From the NCBI RefSeq assembly GCF_012070565.1, contig NZ_JAAQRO010000006.1, positions 1 through 64,000 of the forward strand: a stretch of DNA of 64,000 bases. The letters run 5' to 3'. Below are positions 46,265 through 57,419 of the stretch, in pieces. Positions within the stretch are counted from its first letter, which is position 1, and every line of letters begins with the position of its first letter. The notes below the pieces were generated by a model that worked only from the letters and a program-made list of their open reading frames with translations, made no database searches and was not told where the DNA came from. The DNA is from Anaerosporobacter faecicola. GTDB lineage: Bacteria; Bacillota; Clostridia; Lachnospirales; Lachnospiraceae. A program made the position numbers and the translations under genes.

Positions 46265-47128
46265 TTAAGCCTTATTTACTGAACCGAAAAGTTCCATTTT
46301 TTCTTTAACTGTTGCTTTAATTGCTTCAAATCCTGGAGCAAGTAATTTACGAGGGTCAAAACCTTTACCTTCAAGATCTTTACCAGCTTCAATATATTTA
46401 CGAGTAGCTTCTGCGAATGATAATTGACATTCTGTATTAACATTAATCTTAGCAACACCTAAAGAGATTGCTTTTTTAATCATGTCTTCTGGAATTCCAG
46501 TACCACCATGAAGTACTAATGGCATAGCTCCAACTTTTTCGCTTACAGCTGCTAATGTTTCAAAGCTTAAACCAGCCCAGTTAGCTGGATATTTTCCATG
46601 GATATTACCAATACCAGCTGCTAACATTGTAACACCAAGATCAGCGATTTGTTTACATTCTTCTGGATCTGCACATTCACCTGCACCAACTACTCCATCT
46701 TCTTCTCCACCAATTGAACCAACTTCAGCTTCTAATGATAAGCCTAAGTCGTTACAAGTTTTAACAAGTTCTGTAGTCTTAGCGATATTTTCTTCGATTG
46801 GATAGTGTGAACCATCAAACATGATAGAAGAGAATCCGGCTTCGATACATTTCTTAGCACCTTCAAAGCTGCCATGATCAAGGTGTAAAGCTACTGGTAC
46901 TGTAATATTAAGGTCTTGAATTAAACCTTTAACCATACCAACAACTGCATGATATCCACCCATGTATTTTCCAGCGCCTTCAGAAACACCAAGAATTACT
47001 GGTGAATTGTTTTCTTGTGCTGTTAGTAAAATTGCTTTTGTCCATTCTAAGTTGTTGATGTTGAATTGACCTACTGCATATTTTCCTGCTTTTGCTTTGT
47101 TAAGCATGTCTTTTGCTGATACTAACAT
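46265..47128 (-). CDS. fba: Class II fructose-1,6-bisphosphate aldolase
   Basis: 287 aa TIM barrel. Zinc and catalytic residues are visible: HLDHG at 82-86, a mid-protein HGKYP histidine, and LHGGTGIPE with the third histidine. It splits fructose bisphosphate into two triose phosphates in glycolysis. A tagatose-bisphosphate aldolase of the same family cannot be excluded, but the sequence looks like the glycolytic Firmicutes type. GGAGG precedes the ATG. A TATAAT (47263-47268) lies 135 bases upstream with a poor -35. Monocistronic. Confidence 0.95.
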   Translation of the reverse strand: MLVSAKDMLNKAKAGKYAVGQFNINNLEWTKAILLTAQENNSPVILGVSEGAGKYMGGYHAVVGMVKGLIQDLNITVPVALHLDHGSFEGAKKCIEAGFSSIMFDGSHYPIEENIAKTTELVKTCNDLGLSLEAEVGSIGGEEDGVVGAGECADPEECKQIADLGVTMLAAGIGNIHGKYPANWAGLSFETLAAVSEKVGAMPLVLHGGTGIPEDMIKKAISLGVAKINVNTECQLSFAEATRKYIEAGKDLEGKGFDPRKLLAPGFEAIKATVKEKMELFGSVNKA

Positions 47129-47262
47129 ATTTCATCCTCCATATCTTTCATTCTGATAATTTTGTATCCAACGAGTCAAATGTTTTTACATTTCATTTTC
47201 TTCGGTACGCCTGTTATGACTAACAATCATACACTAAACGTCCTATGTTGTATATCGCTATT

Positions 47263-47268
47263 ATTATA
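47263..47268 (-). promoter_or_regulatory. Candidate -10 of fba
   Basis: TATAAT on the minus strand. The expected -35 position (TTCCTT) is weak. Confidence 0.4.
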
Positions 47269-47329
47269 ACGCATTTGAATCCAAAAAGGAACCATTAATT
47301 GATATTTTTTTAACATTTACTGTATTTCC

Positions 47330-49060
47330 TTATTCTTGGGGCTGCACCTGGATTTCTCCATCAAAAGCACATACTACATTTCCATCATAATCAACAATTG
47401 TTCGTATTCCCTCTCTCTGTACAAGAAGATAATTTGTACCAATCTGCTCAATTGCTTCATAACATGGAGATTCGTAAACTTTCCTTCCTTTTCGATCATA
47501 AATCTGCGAGACTTCATCTAAAGCATACTCTTCTGAATAATCACTAATGATCATATCGCCGTTGAGAACTTGGATAACTAAGTTTGAACCTTCTGCGAGT
47601 AAAGTATCTTTATAATAAATGCTGATATTCGTTTCTTCATCCAGTTCATTTGTAATCATATAGTATCCTTGTAAAGGAGACTGAATCTCAACAATTCCAA
47701 ACTCTTTAATCGCGTATTGATAGGTTTCTTGACATTCATAATCATAGATTTCAAACCCATTTTCATTTTTATAGAATAATGCATGTGGTGTAAAGTCTAC
47801 ACCATATGGTTGAAGATGTCCTTGGAACTCTTCTCCTGTTGTAGTTACCAAATGATTTCCCTCTTGGTCGTAATAGGCAATGTTACCTTCGTTCTTCGTT
47901 TCATCATAAATTGTCTCTTCCTTGTCTGTAACAATTCCATATTCCTCATTATCCGAATCAAGCGAATCGCTTTCATCACCTATAGACTCTTCATCTGCTT
48001 CTTCATTAAAGTCAACACCATCGACTCCAGCAACTTTCACTGCGTCTTCCTTCTGGCTATCCACTACATTCGTACTATCCGTTACACAGTACAGCCAATA
48101 TTCCACTGAAACTCTCTTATCTGGATATTCTTCTTGATTAATACAGCTTACTAAACTGCCATCCTTCTTTAAAATCAACTGGTATTTACCAATTTGAGCC
48201 TCTATCATTTGACTATAATCATTGTAATTCACTACAAAGAAATGTTCGTTCTCTACATCTTTTAGCTTGCAGGTTTTCACTACGATCTCTTTCGTTACTG
48301 CCGGTTCTCCCGCGCCATCATATATAATATCGCCCGTATCCATACTTGATGCTACAAAATACGCACCATGTACCATTCCATAACTTTTTGCAAGCGTTCT
48401 TGTACAAGTCCCCATCGAATCATAGATTTCAATCGGTTGTTCTCCATCATAGGAAACGGTCCATAGATAAGAACCCAAACATGCTACATATCGATTCGTT
48501 AGATCAACGCCTTCATTCAATACATCTCCCTGAAGGTCATAAATCGTCATTGTAGTCGTATCCAACTCTTCATTATAAAGTGTAGCTACATAACAATCGT
48601 TATCATATCGTATAAGGGAACTGTACTCCATAGGAATAATCCACAAGTCATTTTTTAGGTCATACAATCCATACGTATATTGATTTGGTTCTATGATGGT
48701 TCCTTTTCTTTTCTCCTCATCCAATACACCCAAAACAACCGGTTTACTTGTATCTATAGTACCCATGGAATTATTGGGAAGTACTGCGTTCTCAAAGTAC
48801 TTCATTACATTCATATCAGAATCAAAGAATACTACCTTTTCATATCCATAATCTAAATCATTATCTCCAATAAAATACCATTCATTGTCTTTCAGATTTA
48901 GATGAGCTCTCTGTACTTCTTCCCCATTTCTATGTTTATCTTTATCCTCTTCTGTTATTGTTTGTTGCTCTCCCTTATTGTTTGCGTCAGGTGTTTTACT
49001 TTGTCTGCACCCACTGCAAAATAATAAAAGTACCAAAATAATTGGTAAAACTTTTTTCAT
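47330..49060 (-). CDS. Predicted lipoprotein of unknown function
   Basis: 576 aa. N-terminal signal with hydrophobic stretch 4-15 and lipobox-like CSGC ending at Cys18; Cys at -3 is unusual but tolerable. A charged low-complexity region around 340-395 is rich in Asp, Glu and Ser. The rest has short repeated strand-turn units (IYDLQGD, YDSMGT, YDRKGR, DYDGNVV), which suggests a beta-propeller or WG-like repeat fold on the cell surface. I do not recognise the family. It has its own promoter (49145) and stands between fba and uvrA. Confidence 0.7.
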   Translation of the reverse strand: MKKVLPIILVLLLFCSGCRQSKTPDANNKGEQQTITEEDKDKHRNGEEVQRAHLNLKDNEWYFIGDNDLDYGYEKVVFFDSDMNVMKYFENAVLPNNSMGTIDTSKPVVLGVLDEEKRKGTIIEPNQYTYGLYDLKNDLWIIPMEYSSLIRYDNDCYVATLYNEELDTTTMTIYDLQGDVLNEGVDLTNRYVACLGSYLWTVSYDGEQPIEIYDSMGTCTRTLAKSYGMVHGAYFVASSMDTGDIIYDGAGEPAVTKEIVVKTCKLKDVENEHFFVVNYNDYSQMIEAQIGKYQLILKKDGSLVSCINQEEYPDKRVSVEYWLYCVTDSTNVVDSQKEDAVKVAGVDGVDFNEEADEESIGDESDSLDSDNEEYGIVTDKEETIYDETKNEGNIAYYDQEGNHLVTTTGEEFQGHLQPYGVDFTPHALFYKNENGFEIYDYECQETYQYAIKEFGIVEIQSPLQGYYMITNELDEETNISIYYKDTLLAEGSNLVIQVLNGDMIISDYSEEYALDEVSQIYDRKGRKVYESPCYEAIEQIGTNYLLVQREGIRTIVDYDGNVVCAFDGEIQVQPQE

Positions 49061-49144
49061 CCCACTCTCACCTCGTCACTTTTCTATTCTCAAGTTTCAT
49101 GACTCTACCTTTATTTGAACTCCTATTCTCTTTTTGACTACCCT

Positions 49145-49150
49145 ATTATA
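49145..49150 (-). promoter_or_regulatory. Extended -10 of the lipoprotein gene
   Basis: TGGTATAAT context with TATAAT at 49145-49150; weak -35. About 85 bases before the start. Confidence 0.45.
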
Positions 49151-49188
49151 CCATACCTGTCATCTTTTAACTAGATAGAAAGGGGAAT

Positions 49189-49226
49189 TAAAACGCCACA
49201 AAAAGACCTCTCTTTCTGTGGCGTTT
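49189..49226 (-). terminator. Terminator of uvrB-uvrA
   Basis: AAACGCCACA (49191-49200) with TGTGGCGTTT (49217-49226), 10 bp, followed by TTTTAATT on the minus strand, seven bases after the uvrA stop. Confidence 0.85.
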
Positions 49227-49232
49227 ATTCTT

Positions 49233-52100
49233 CTATTCCTCTTCCATTGGATATTCTCGCTCCAACTGTTTCTTAATATAGATTCCTGTATAGGACTTTT
49301 TGCATTTGGTAATTTCCTCTGGTGTTCCTGTGGCAATGACTGTTCCACCCTGATCGCCACCTTCTGGTCCAATATCAATGATGTAGTCTGCTGTCTTAAT
49401 CACATCGAGGTTGTGTTCGATTACTACAACCGTGTTACCTCCATCTGATAATCTTCTTAGAATTTCAATTAATTTATGAACATCCGCAAAATGTAATCCA
49501 GTAGTTGGCTCATCTAATATATAAATAGTCTTACCAGTGCTACGTTTGCTTAATTCTGTAGCAAGTTTGATTCTTTGCGCTTCTCCACCGGATAAGGTTG
49601 TAGATGGTTGCCCCAGTTTCACATAGGATAGACCAACGTCATTTAAGGATTCAATCTTCCTACGAATGGATGGCATATTCTCAAAGAACTTTAATGCTTC
49701 TTCAACTGTCATATCTAGAACATCATAAATATTTTTTCCCTTGTACTTCACTTCTAATGTCTCACGATTATAACGTTTCCCTTCACATACTTCACAAGGA
49801 ACATATACATCTGGAAGGAAGTTCATCTCGATTTTTAAGATTCCATCTCCACCACAAGCTTCACAACGACCACCTTTGATATTGAAGCTGAATCGTCCTT
49901 TTTTATAACCCTTTGCCTTTGCATCTGGTGTTGTTGCAAACAAATCACGAATTTGATCGAATACGCCTGTATAAGTAGCTGGATTGGATCGTGGCGTACG
50001 ACCGATTGGCGATTGATCAATATCAATGACTTTATCCAGTTTTTCAATGCCAATAATATCTGTATGCTTGCCAGGAATACAACGTGCACGATTTAAGTCC
50101 CTAGCCAACCGTTTGTATAAAATCTCATTAACAAGAGAACTCTTTCCTGATCCTGATACCCCTGTTACACATGTCATAATTCCTAACGGTATATCTACAT
50201 TAACATTCTTAAGGTTATTCTCTTTGGCACCTTTAATCTTAATATAATCTGTTGGCTTTCTTCGTTCTTTTGGTATTGGTATTCGTTTTCTTCCACTAAG
50301 ATATGCTCCTGTTACAGAGTTTGGATTTTTCATTATATCCTGTGCATTTCCTTCCGCTACAACCATCCCGCCATGAGAACCTGCTCCAGGTCCAATATCT
50401 ACAATATAATCTGCTGCAAACATCGTATCTTCATCATGTTCCACAACAATTAATGTATTACCTAAATCCTTCAGATTATTCAACGTTTTCAATAACTTAT
50501 CGTTATCTCGCTGATGAAGTCCTATACTTGGCTCATCCAAGATATATGCCACGCCAACTAAACCAGAACCGATCTGTGTAGCAAGACGGATACGTTGTGC
50601 TTCTCCACCTGATAAAGTACCCGTTGCTCTTGCAAGCGATAAATAATCCAATCCTACATCAATCAAGAATGTAAGTCGGGCACGAATCTCTTTTAAGATT
50701 AATTTACCGATACTCAACTGCATAGGAGTCAACGTTAATTCATTCATAAACTTAGATAAATCCCGAACTGATAATTCTGTAAGATCAGAAATATTGCGAT
50801 CTCCAACCGTTACTGCTAAAGATTCCTTCTTCAACCGCTTTCCACCACAACATTTGCATGGCGTCGTTTTCATAAAGGTTTCATACTCTTGTTTTGTACT
50901 ATCAGATCCCGTTTCACGATAACGACGTTCTACATTCTTGATTAATCCCTCGAATGCTACGTCATAAACTCCCTCTCCACGTTGACCTTTATAATAAACC
51001 TTCACACTTTTTCCGTTCGTACCATAGATCAGCATATTACGAACATCTTCCGATAATTGTTCATAAGGAGTGTCCAAACTGAACTCATACTCTTTTGCCA
51101 AAGCTTTTAAAATCGCATATGTGTAAGAAGAAGGATCCGTGGCTGATTGCCAGCCTAATACCGTAATTGCTCCTTGTGATAAGCTTAACGATCGATTTGG
51201 GATCATAAGCTCTTCATCAAACTCCATCTTAATACCAATACCATAACAATCTGGACAAGCACCAAATGGATTATTAAAGGAGAAATTTCTAGGTTCAATC
51301 TCATCTATACTAATACCGCAATCTGGACATGCAAAATTTTGGCTAAATGTTAATTGTTCTCCATCAATGACGTCCACAAAAAGCAATCCATCTGCCAGTT
51401 TCAACACACTTTCAATGGAATCCGACAAACGCTTTTCAATTCCTTCTTTCACAACAAGACGGTCAACTATGATTTCAATATTATGTTTCTTATTCTTGTC
51501 TAACTTAATCTCTTCATTCAACTCATAAAGAGAGCCATCAACCATTACACGAACATAACCACTTCGTTTTGCTTGCTCAAACAGTTTAACATGTTCTCCC
51601 TTTCTTCCTCGGACAACAGGCGCTAACAACTGTATCTTCGTGCGCTCTGGCAGTTTCATAATCTCATCAACCATTTGATCTACGGTCTGTTTTTTGATCT
51701 CTTTTCCACACTTTGGACAATGTGGCGTACCTACTCTTGCATATAGCAGACGAAAATAATCATAGATTTCGGTAACCGTACCTACTGTTGATCTTGGATT
51801 ACGATTGGTTGATTTTTGATCAATGGATATCGCTGGTGGTAATCCTTCAATATTCTCCACATTTGGTTTTTCCATCTGTCCCAAGAATTGTCTAGCATAG
51901 GAAGATAGCGATTCCATGTACCTTCTCTGACCTTCCGCATAAATGGTATCAAATGCAAGAGAGGATTTACCTGATCCACTTAGTCCTGTAAGTACAACAA
52001 ACTCATCTCTCGGAATATCTAGGCTGATATCTTTTAGATTATGTTCTTTTGCACCACGGATCTTTATATACTTTTTATGATTTATCTCTTCTTTTATCAT
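49233..52100 (-). CDS. uvrA: Excinuclease ABC subunit A
   Basis: 955 aa, full length. Two ABC modules: Walker [10 protein letters not shown] at 39-47 and GVSGSGKSS near 645; two LSGGEAQRI signatures; zinc-binding cysteine clusters ([23 protein letters not shown]). It is the damage sensor of nucleotide excision repair and loads UvrB. It starts 17 bases after uvrB in one operon under a LexA-like box. Confidence 0.98.
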   Translation of the reverse strand: MIKEEINHKKYIKIRGAKEHNLKDISLDIPRDEFVVLTGLSGSGKSSLAFDTIYAEGQRRYMESLSSYARQFLGQMEKPNVENIEGLPPAISIDQKSTNRNPRSTVGTVTEIYDYFRLLYARVGTPHCPKCGKEIKKQTVDQMVDEIMKLPERTKIQLLAPVVRGRKGEHVKLFEQAKRSGYVRVMVDGSLYELNEEIKLDKNKKHNIEIIVDRLVVKEGIEKRLSDSIESVLKLADGLLFVDVIDGEQLTFSQNFACPDCGISIDEIEPRNFSFNNPFGACPDCYGIGIKMEFDEELMIPNRSLSLSQGAITVLGWQSATDPSSYTYAILKALAKEYEFSLDTPYEQLSEDVRNMLIYGTNGKSVKVYYKGQRGEGVYDVAFEGLIKNVERRYRETGSDSTKQEYETFMKTTPCKCCGGKRLKKESLAVTVGDRNISDLTELSVRDLSKFMNELTLTPMQLSIGKLILKEIRARLTFLIDVGLDYLSLARATGTLSGGEAQRIRLATQIGSGLVGVAYILDEPSIGLHQRDNDKLLKTLNNLKDLGNTLIVVEHDEDTMFAADYIVDIGPGAGSHGGMVVAEGNAQDIMKNPNSVTGAYLSGRKRIPIPKERRKPTDYIKIKGAKENNLKNVNVDIPLGIMTCVTGVSGSGKSSLVNEILYKRLARDLNRARCIPGKHTDIIGIEKLDKVIDIDQSPIGRTPRSNPATYTGVFDQIRDLFATTPDAKAKGYKKGRFSFNIKGGRCEACGGDGILKIEMNFLPDVYVPCEVCEGKRYNRETLEVKYKGKNIYDVLDMTVEEALKFFENMPSIRRKIESLNDVGLSYVKLGQPSTTLSGGEAQRIKLATELSKRSTGKTIYILDEPTTGLHFADVHKLIEILRRLSDGGNTVVVIEHNLDVIKTADYIIDIGPEGGDQGGTVIATGTPEEITKCKKSYTGIYIKKQLEREYPMEEE

Positions 52101-52117
52101 CTCATCACCATGTTTTC

Positions 52118-54100
52118 TTAAAATTCATTAAGATGCTTCTTTAATTCAAGTAGTTTATCCCTCAATTGTGCCGCCAATTCGAAGTTTAGTTCTGCAGCTG
52201 CTGTATGCATCTCTTTGGTTATCTTCTTAATTACCGCTTCTAATTCCTTCTTTGTCATGGATTCATAATCTTTCTCCATGCTGTACATTTCCTTTTCTAC
52301 TTTCTTGGAAATGCTAATCAACTCACGAACCTTTTTATTAATGGTTGTAGGTGTAATTCCATGTTCCTCATTGTAACGTTGTTGGATTTCTCGACGACGA
52401 TTGGTCTCTGTAATTGCTTTATTCATGGAATCCGTAATCTTATCCGCGTACATGATGACACGACCTTGAGAGTTACGTGCAGCACGACCAACTGTCTGAA
52501 TTAAGGAAGTCTCCGAACGTAAGAAACCTTCTTTATCTGCATCAAGAATAGCGACCAATGTAATCTCTGGAATATCAAGTCCTTCACGCAATAAGTTAAT
52601 ACCAACCAAGACATCGAATACATCAAGTCGCATATCACGAATAATCTCGGAACGTTCTAAGGTGTCGATATCTGAATGCAGGTATTTAACTCGGATTCCT
52701 ACTTCTCTCATATAATCTGTCAGATCTTCTGCCATACGTTTCGTTAATGTAGTAACTAAGATCTTATTCTTATTGGCAACCTCTTTATTCACTTCTCCTA
52801 TTAGATCATCAATCTGTCCTTCTACCGGTTTCACTTCGATGATTGGATCCAATAATCCTGTTGGACGAATAATCTGTTCTGTACGTAAAAGTTCATGTTC
52901 TTTCTCATAAACGTTCGGTGTTGCAGATACAAACATCATTTGATTAATCTTGCTCTCAAACTCTTGAAAATTAAGTGGACGATTATCCAATGCAGATGGA
53001 AGTCGAAAACCGTAGTTTACAAGTGTTTCTTTTCTGGATCGGTCACCAGAATACATACCTCGTACCTGTGGTATCGTTATATGGGATTCATCCACAATGA
53101 TTAAAAAGTCATCAGGAAAATAGTCCATCAACGTATAAGGGGTACTCCCCGGTGCTTGTCCAGACATCGGTCCCGAGTAGTTTTCAATTCCAGAACAAAA
53201 ACCTGTTTCCCGTAGCATCTCTACATCAAAATTTGTCCGTTCCGCTATTCTTTGTGCTTCTAATAACTTTCCTTCTTTTTTAAAATACATTACTCGTTCA
53301 TCTAGTTCTGCTTCGATCTTTCCAATGGCTTCCTTAAGTTTATCAGGTGGAACAACATAGTGAGAGGCAGGGAACAAAACTATATGTTCCAATGAACACT
53401 TTACTTCTCCTGTCAATACATCAATTTCTGTGATACGATCAATCTCGTCACCAAAAAACTCAACTCTCACCGCTGTATCTGTTGATGAAACTGGAAATAT
53501 CTCCACTACATCCCCGCGTACACGAAAACTACCACGTTTGAAATCCATATCATTTCTGGCATATTGAATATCTACTAATCTTCTCAAAACATCGTCACGA
53601 TCTTTCATCATACCCGGTCGCAACGACAACGTCATGTTCTGGTAGTCTACTGGTGCACCTAATCCATAGATGCAAGAGACACTTGCTACAATTATAACAT
53701 CTCTCCGTTCAGTCAACGCTGCTGTAGCAGAATGTCGCAGTTTATCGATTTCATCATTGATGGCTGAATCCTTTTCTATAAATGTATCTGTAGAAGGTAC
53801 ATATGCTTCTGGTTGATAATAATCATAATAACTTACAAAATACTCGACTGCATTATCTGGAAAGAACTCTTTGAACTCTCCGTATAGCTGAGCAGCAAGT
53901 GTTTTATTGTGCGCAATGATCAATGTAGGCTTATTCAATGCTTGAATAACATTGGCCATTGTAAATGTTTTACCGGAACCGGTAACACCAAGTAGCGTTT
54001 GAAATTGATTTCCCTCTTGAAATCCTTTTACCAAATCTTCAATCGCTTGTGGCTGATCTCCCGTAGGAGCAAACTCTGATACAAGATTAAAATGATCCAT
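52118..54100 (-). CDS. uvrB: Excinuclease ABC subunit B
   Basis: 660 aa from ATG at 54100 (AAAGGA upstream; 10 codons earlier is another ATG with no site). Walker A GVTGSGKT at 38-45, the beta-hairpin region ([12 protein letters not shown]), helicase motifs ([15 protein letters not shown]) and the C-terminal UVR domain that binds UvrC. It verifies lesions during excision repair. Promoter and SOS-like box are at 54169-54219. Confidence 0.98.
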   Translation of the reverse strand: MDHFNLVSEFAPTGDQPQAIEDLVKGFQEGNQFQTLLGVTGSGKTFTMANVIQALNKPTLIIAHNKTLAAQLYGEFKEFFPDNAVEYFVSYYDYYQPEAYVPSTDTFIEKDSAINDEIDKLRHSATAALTERRDVIIVASVSCIYGLGAPVDYQNMTLSLRPGMMKDRDDVLRRLVDIQYARNDMDFKRGSFRVRGDVVEIFPVSSTDTAVRVEFFGDEIDRITEIDVLTGEVKCSLEHIVLFPASHYVVPPDKLKEAIGKIEAELDERVMYFKKEGKLLEAQRIAERTNFDVEMLRETGFCSGIENYSGPMSGQAPGSTPYTLMDYFPDDFLIIVDESHITIPQVRGMYSGDRSRKETLVNYGFRLPSALDNRPLNFQEFESKINQMMFVSATPNVYEKEHELLRTEQIIRPTGLLDPIIEVKPVEGQIDDLIGEVNKEVANKNKILVTTLTKRMAEDLTDYMREVGIRVKYLHSDIDTLERSEIIRDMRLDVFDVLVGINLLREGLDIPEITLVAILDADKEGFLRSETSLIQTVGRAARNSQGRVIMYADKITDSMNKAITETNRRREIQQRYNEEHGITPTTINKKVRELISISKKVEKEMYSMEKDYESMTKKELEAVIKKITKEMHTAAAELNFELAAQLRDKLLELKKHLNEF

Positions 54101-54168
54101 GCTCTTTCCTTTCTTTTGTAACTGTATCACTGAAATAATTTATTTTCCGTATCCATACTTTGATGCCA

Positions 54169-54197
54169 ATTATATCATATGCATTTCCTAAAATCAA
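54169..54197 (-). promoter_or_regulatory. Promoter of uvrB-uvrA
   Basis: TTGATT (54192-54197), 17-base spacer, TATAAT (54169-54174) on the minus strand, about 70 bases before the ATG. Confidence 0.75.
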
Positions 54198-54205
54198 CAT
54201 ATTTT

Positions 54206-54219
54206 CGAATGTTTGTTCT
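54206..54219 (-). promoter_or_regulatory. LexA (SOS) box-like operator of uvrBA
   Basis: CGAATGTTTGTTCT matches the Firmicutes LexA consensus CGAACnnnnGTTCG except at the fifth and last bases. It lies eight bases upstream of the -35, which fits LexA control of uvrBA (established in Bacillus). Confidence 0.6.
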
Positions 54220-54523
54220 GTTTTTAAAAAGTATACTTTGTTCATCCCAGCCCCCTCAAAACATAATGTTATACCAGAAATACTATAACTTCGTATCTTC
54301 CATGTAATTAGTAGATTGAATATGATTAACCTTCATATACATTTACTTCTAAGCATCACATCCGTACAATTGTGATGTTTTCATTTTCGAATAAGCTTCT
54401 TTCTTATATAATATAAACATTTCTGATAACTTCATACACTGCTAAATTAAGTCACCCATGACAATTATCCGATTTTCTATACTTTTTTCTTATTCATCGA
54501 GAATCATAACGATAAGTACACAA

Positions 54524-54571
54524 ATAAAGGCAAGAAGAATACACATTCTTGATCTGCATTCTTCTTGCCTA
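54524..54571 (-). terminator. Terminator of ftsEX-M23-ctpA
   Basis: A perfect 13-bp stem (54528-54540 with 54558-54570) followed by TTTATTTG on the minus strand, about 100 bases after the ctpA stop. Confidence 0.75.
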
Positions 54572-54670
54572 TTGACCGCTTACCTTATTACAAAATTACA
54601 TCATTATCCTTATATTCATATTCCCGTATTAAATCTTCACGTATTTGCCTTTTAGTTAATTAATTGCCTT

Positions 54671-55915
54671 TTATTTATTAGCTTTTTCTTCAATCACTTT
54701 GATTGCTTCCTGTAATTGGTTATCTTCTGATTTTTCTACGGTAACCTTAGTCTTCAACGATTCATCAAGTTCCACTACTACATCTGGTTCTATACCGGTT
54801 CCATGAATGTTTCGACCATTAGGTGTATAATATTTGGAAACGGTCACTTTAACGCCACTTCCATCTGGTAGAGGAATTACCGATTGTACAATTCCTTTTC
54901 CGAAACTTGTAGTACCAAGTATTGTTCCAATACCATAATCCTGAATTGCTCCTGCGAATACTTCTGATGCACTTGCACTATTACCATTTACCATAACAAC
55001 AAGTGGTTTATCAAAAGATTCTTTTGCCGTAGAACGTACTTCATCGGTACGAGTTCCATTCTTGTCTTCTGTATATACGATTAACCCTTCCGGCAACATT
55101 CGATCCAGCATATCACATACAGTATCCAACAAACCTCCTGGATTATTACGAAGATCGATAACAAGACCTTTCATACCCTGTTTTTCCAAATCATCAATAG
55201 CAGAACGGAATTGATGACCTGTAACTTCATCAAACTCTGCAATTTGAATATAACCAATCTGGTCATCTAGCATTTCATACGTAATAGTTGGTACTTCAAT
55301 CTCACGTCTGGTAATGGTCAGCTTGATTGGATCTGCTTCCCCTTCTCGTACAACCTCCATATCAACGGTTGTACCTTCCTTGCCTTTCATCTTACCAACA
55401 ATCTCTGATAAATCCTTACCTGTAACTTCTTCTCCTAACACTTTGTATACAATATCACCAGGTAAGATACCCGCTTCATATGCAGGACCATTCTCAAATG
55501 GTTTGACAATCGTAATAATACCTGTTTTTATATCCTGGCTAACATATGCTCCAATTCCACAATAACTTCCAGAAGAAGATTCCATCAAATCAGCAAATTC
55601 TGACTCCGTATAATATACGGAGTAGGGATCTTCTAAACTATTTAGTATTCCTTTGTACACACCTTCGGCCATCTTCTCTTTATCAATTGTATTTAAATAA
55701 TATTTGTCAATTATAGCCGTAAGTTGATTTACCTTTGTTTGAACCTTCGAATTCAAGAGGGCGCTATCATTTGATGCGCTTATAGCTGTATTTGATCCTC
55801 CATCACTTGTGCCTTCTGTTGAAGTGCTCTTTACGTATCCAGCAAATAATATACCAAAAAACAATGTTGATACTAACAATCCAACCAGCATACCTTGAAA
55901 ATAACGATTTTTCAT
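54671..55915 (-). CDS. ctpA: S41 family C-terminal processing peptidase
   Basis: 414 aa from the ATG at 55915; the ATG 12 bases earlier is only one base from AAAGGA, so the inner one is preferred, though its spacing is 13. One N-terminal membrane helix (about 9-28), a PDZ domain (about 95-185), and the protease domain with Ser near 313 (NSASASEVFAGA) and Lys near 339 (SFGKGIV). The active site faces outside. In Clostridia it follows ftsEX and a wall hydrolase activator and is thought to trim envelope proteins; the substrate here is unknown. Confidence 0.93.
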   Translation of the reverse strand: MKNRYFQGMLVGLLVSTLFFGILFAGYVKSTSTEGTSDGGSNTAISASNDSALLNSKVQTKVNQLTAIIDKYYLNTIDKEKMAEGVYKGILNSLEDPYSVYYTESEFADLMESSSGSYCGIGAYVSQDIKTGIITIVKPFENGPAYEAGILPGDIVYKVLGEEVTGKDLSEIVGKMKGKEGTTVDMEVVREGEADPIKLTITRREIEVPTITYEMLDDQIGYIQIAEFDEVTGHQFRSAIDDLEKQGMKGLVIDLRNNPGGLLDTVCDMLDRMLPEGLIVYTEDKNGTRTDEVRSTAKESFDKPLVVMVNGNSASASEVFAGAIQDYGIGTILGTTSFGKGIVQSVIPLPDGSGVKVTVSKYYTPNGRNIHGTGIEPDVVVELDESLKTKVTVEKSEDNQLQEAIKVIEEKANK

Positions 55916-56041
55916 AAACGCTGTCATATCCTTTCTTTGTCAGTCCGATTTCTTTGTCAGCCTATTTTTGTCCGTTCGATTCCTTTGAGCTTCATTTTTC
56001 TATCTTGTAAATCTATGTTTCATCTGGTTCACCAAACAAAC

Positions 56042-57379
56042 TTAATTCACATAATTCAGTGGATTCACATATGTTCCATTCACATTAACACCAAAATGTA
56101 GATGTGGACCAGTTGATATTCCTGTGGATCCCACAAGAGCAATCTTTTCTCCCCCACTAACCTTCTGCCCCACTGATACTAGCAATTGTGAACAATGCAT
56201 GTAAACAGTGTAAACGCTATCGCCATGGGAGATCATAATGTAATTACCAGCTCCTGCACTATATGAAGCTGTAACAACGGTACCTGCTTTTGCAGCAACG
56301 ATTGCTGTACCTGTAGGAGCACCAATATCAATTCCTTGATGATACGTACTAGCTCCACTTGTTGGTTGCCCACGGTTACCAAAGTAAGAAGTGATCTTAT
56401 GACTAGAAGGTACTGGCCATGTAAATCCACTTTGGGAGTTGGAATTGGAACCACCAGAATTAGAATCATTGGAGTCAGAATTATTATTCGAGTTATTTCC
56501 ATTGGAGTTATTATTGCTCGAATTATTAGAATTATTACTTTGTTGGCTCTGCTCTTCTTTTTTCTTCCGTTCTTCTTCCTCTTTTCTCTTCCTCTCTTCT
56601 TCTTCTTTCTTTCTCTTTTCCTCTGCCTCAATTCGTTTTCTTTCTTCTTCCAACAGCTTTTCAATCAGATTTTCCTGTTCTTGAATTGCATTGGTATAAT
56701 TGTTTACCATTGTTTCTGAAGCATCGATATTGGCATTATATTTTTCAACTTCTTTTGACTTCTTATCAATCAACTTTTCAACAGTTTCTTTCTCGTAAGT
56801 AACTTCTTCATTCAACTGTTCCAGTTCATCAATCTTTTCTTCAATTTTCTTTTTTGTTTTCTCAATTTCAACCTTCGTTTCTTTATAATTCGTTAACATC
56901 GTACGATCATATTCCATGATCTTCTCAATATATTCCGCACGATTTAGCATATCTGACATATCTGCTGCGCCGAGAATAATATCTATGTAATTGGTGTTTC
57001 CATTCTCATACATATACTTTATTCTCTTTTTCATTGTCTCATACTGGTTTTTTTCAGTTTTTTGCGCCTTTTTTAAATTCTTTTTTGTCGTTTTTAACTC
57101 TGCAGTTTCTGTTTCGATTTGTTCTGTCAGATCTACAATCTCCTTATTCAACTCATTCAGTTGTTGATCCATCTTCTCAATGTACGAGACAATATTCCCT
57201 TTTTCTTTTTCTAACTGTTGAATCTTAGCCTCTGTTTCTTTCTTCTTTTTTTCCAAATCACTTTTTTCCGTTTTTGCATCGTTAATCTCTGATGCAAAAA
57301 CAGTATAAACGGAGGTAAATGTTAAAAGAGATACAAGAAGAAAGATTCCGAGCTGATTCCAACGCTTCCATCTTTTCAT
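56042..57379 (-). CDS. Coiled-coil M23 peptidase (EnvC/CwlO-like murein hydrolase regulator)
   Basis: 445 aa from ATG at 57379 (AGAAAGG upstream). Signal peptide 1-30 ending near FASEI, long coiled coil at about 30-250, an E/K/R-rich then N/S/G-rich linker, and a C-terminal LytM/M23 domain with HQGIDIG and GPHLHFG. The metal ligands (H...D, HLH) are present, so it may be an active endopeptidase, unlike EnvC. FtsEX is known to gate such proteins through the coiled coil. It starts 40 bases after ftsX, in that operon. Confidence 0.93.
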   Translation of the reverse strand: MKRWKRWNQLGIFLLVSLLTFTSVYTVFASEINDAKTEKSDLEKKKKETEAKIQQLEKEKGNIVSYIEKMDQQLNELNKEIVDLTEQIETETAELKTTKKNLKKAQKTEKNQYETMKKRIKYMYENGNTNYIDIILGAADMSDMLNRAEYIEKIMEYDRTMLTNYKETKVEIEKTKKKIEEKIDELEQLNEEVTYEKETVEKLIDKKSKEVEKYNANIDASETMVNNYTNAIQEQENLIEKLLEEERKRIEAEEKRKKEEEERKRKEEEERKKKEEQSQQSNNSNNSSNNNSNGNNSNNNSDSNDSNSGGSNSNSQSGFTWPVPSSHKITSYFGNRGQPTSGASTYHQGIDIGAPTGTAIVAAKAGTVVTASYSAGAGNYIMISHGDSVYTVYMHCSQLLVSVGQKVSGGEKIALVGSTGISTGPHLHFGVNVNGTYVNPLNYVN

Positions 57380-57419
57380 TTTGCACATACCTTTCTTAAT
57401 CTGCATACATTTCAATGAG

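Larger units (their letters stand above)
54101..54523. other. Region between uvrB and the ctpA terminator
   Basis: Contains the uvrB promoter and LexA-like box, then about 300 AT-rich bases. A plus-strand hairpin followed by TTTTCATTTT (CATCACA with TTGTGATG, about 54355-54385) is terminator-like but has no plus-strand gene before it. No ORF is supported. Confidence 0.45.

Noticed and set aside
54285-54296. ATAACTTCGTAT, nearly one arm of loxP
   Set aside because: No inverted second arm and no recombinase nearby; a 12-base coincidence.
56233-56719. Long ORFs on both strands over the M23 gene
   Set aside because: They arise from the Lys/Glu and Asn/Ser low-complexity linker codons.
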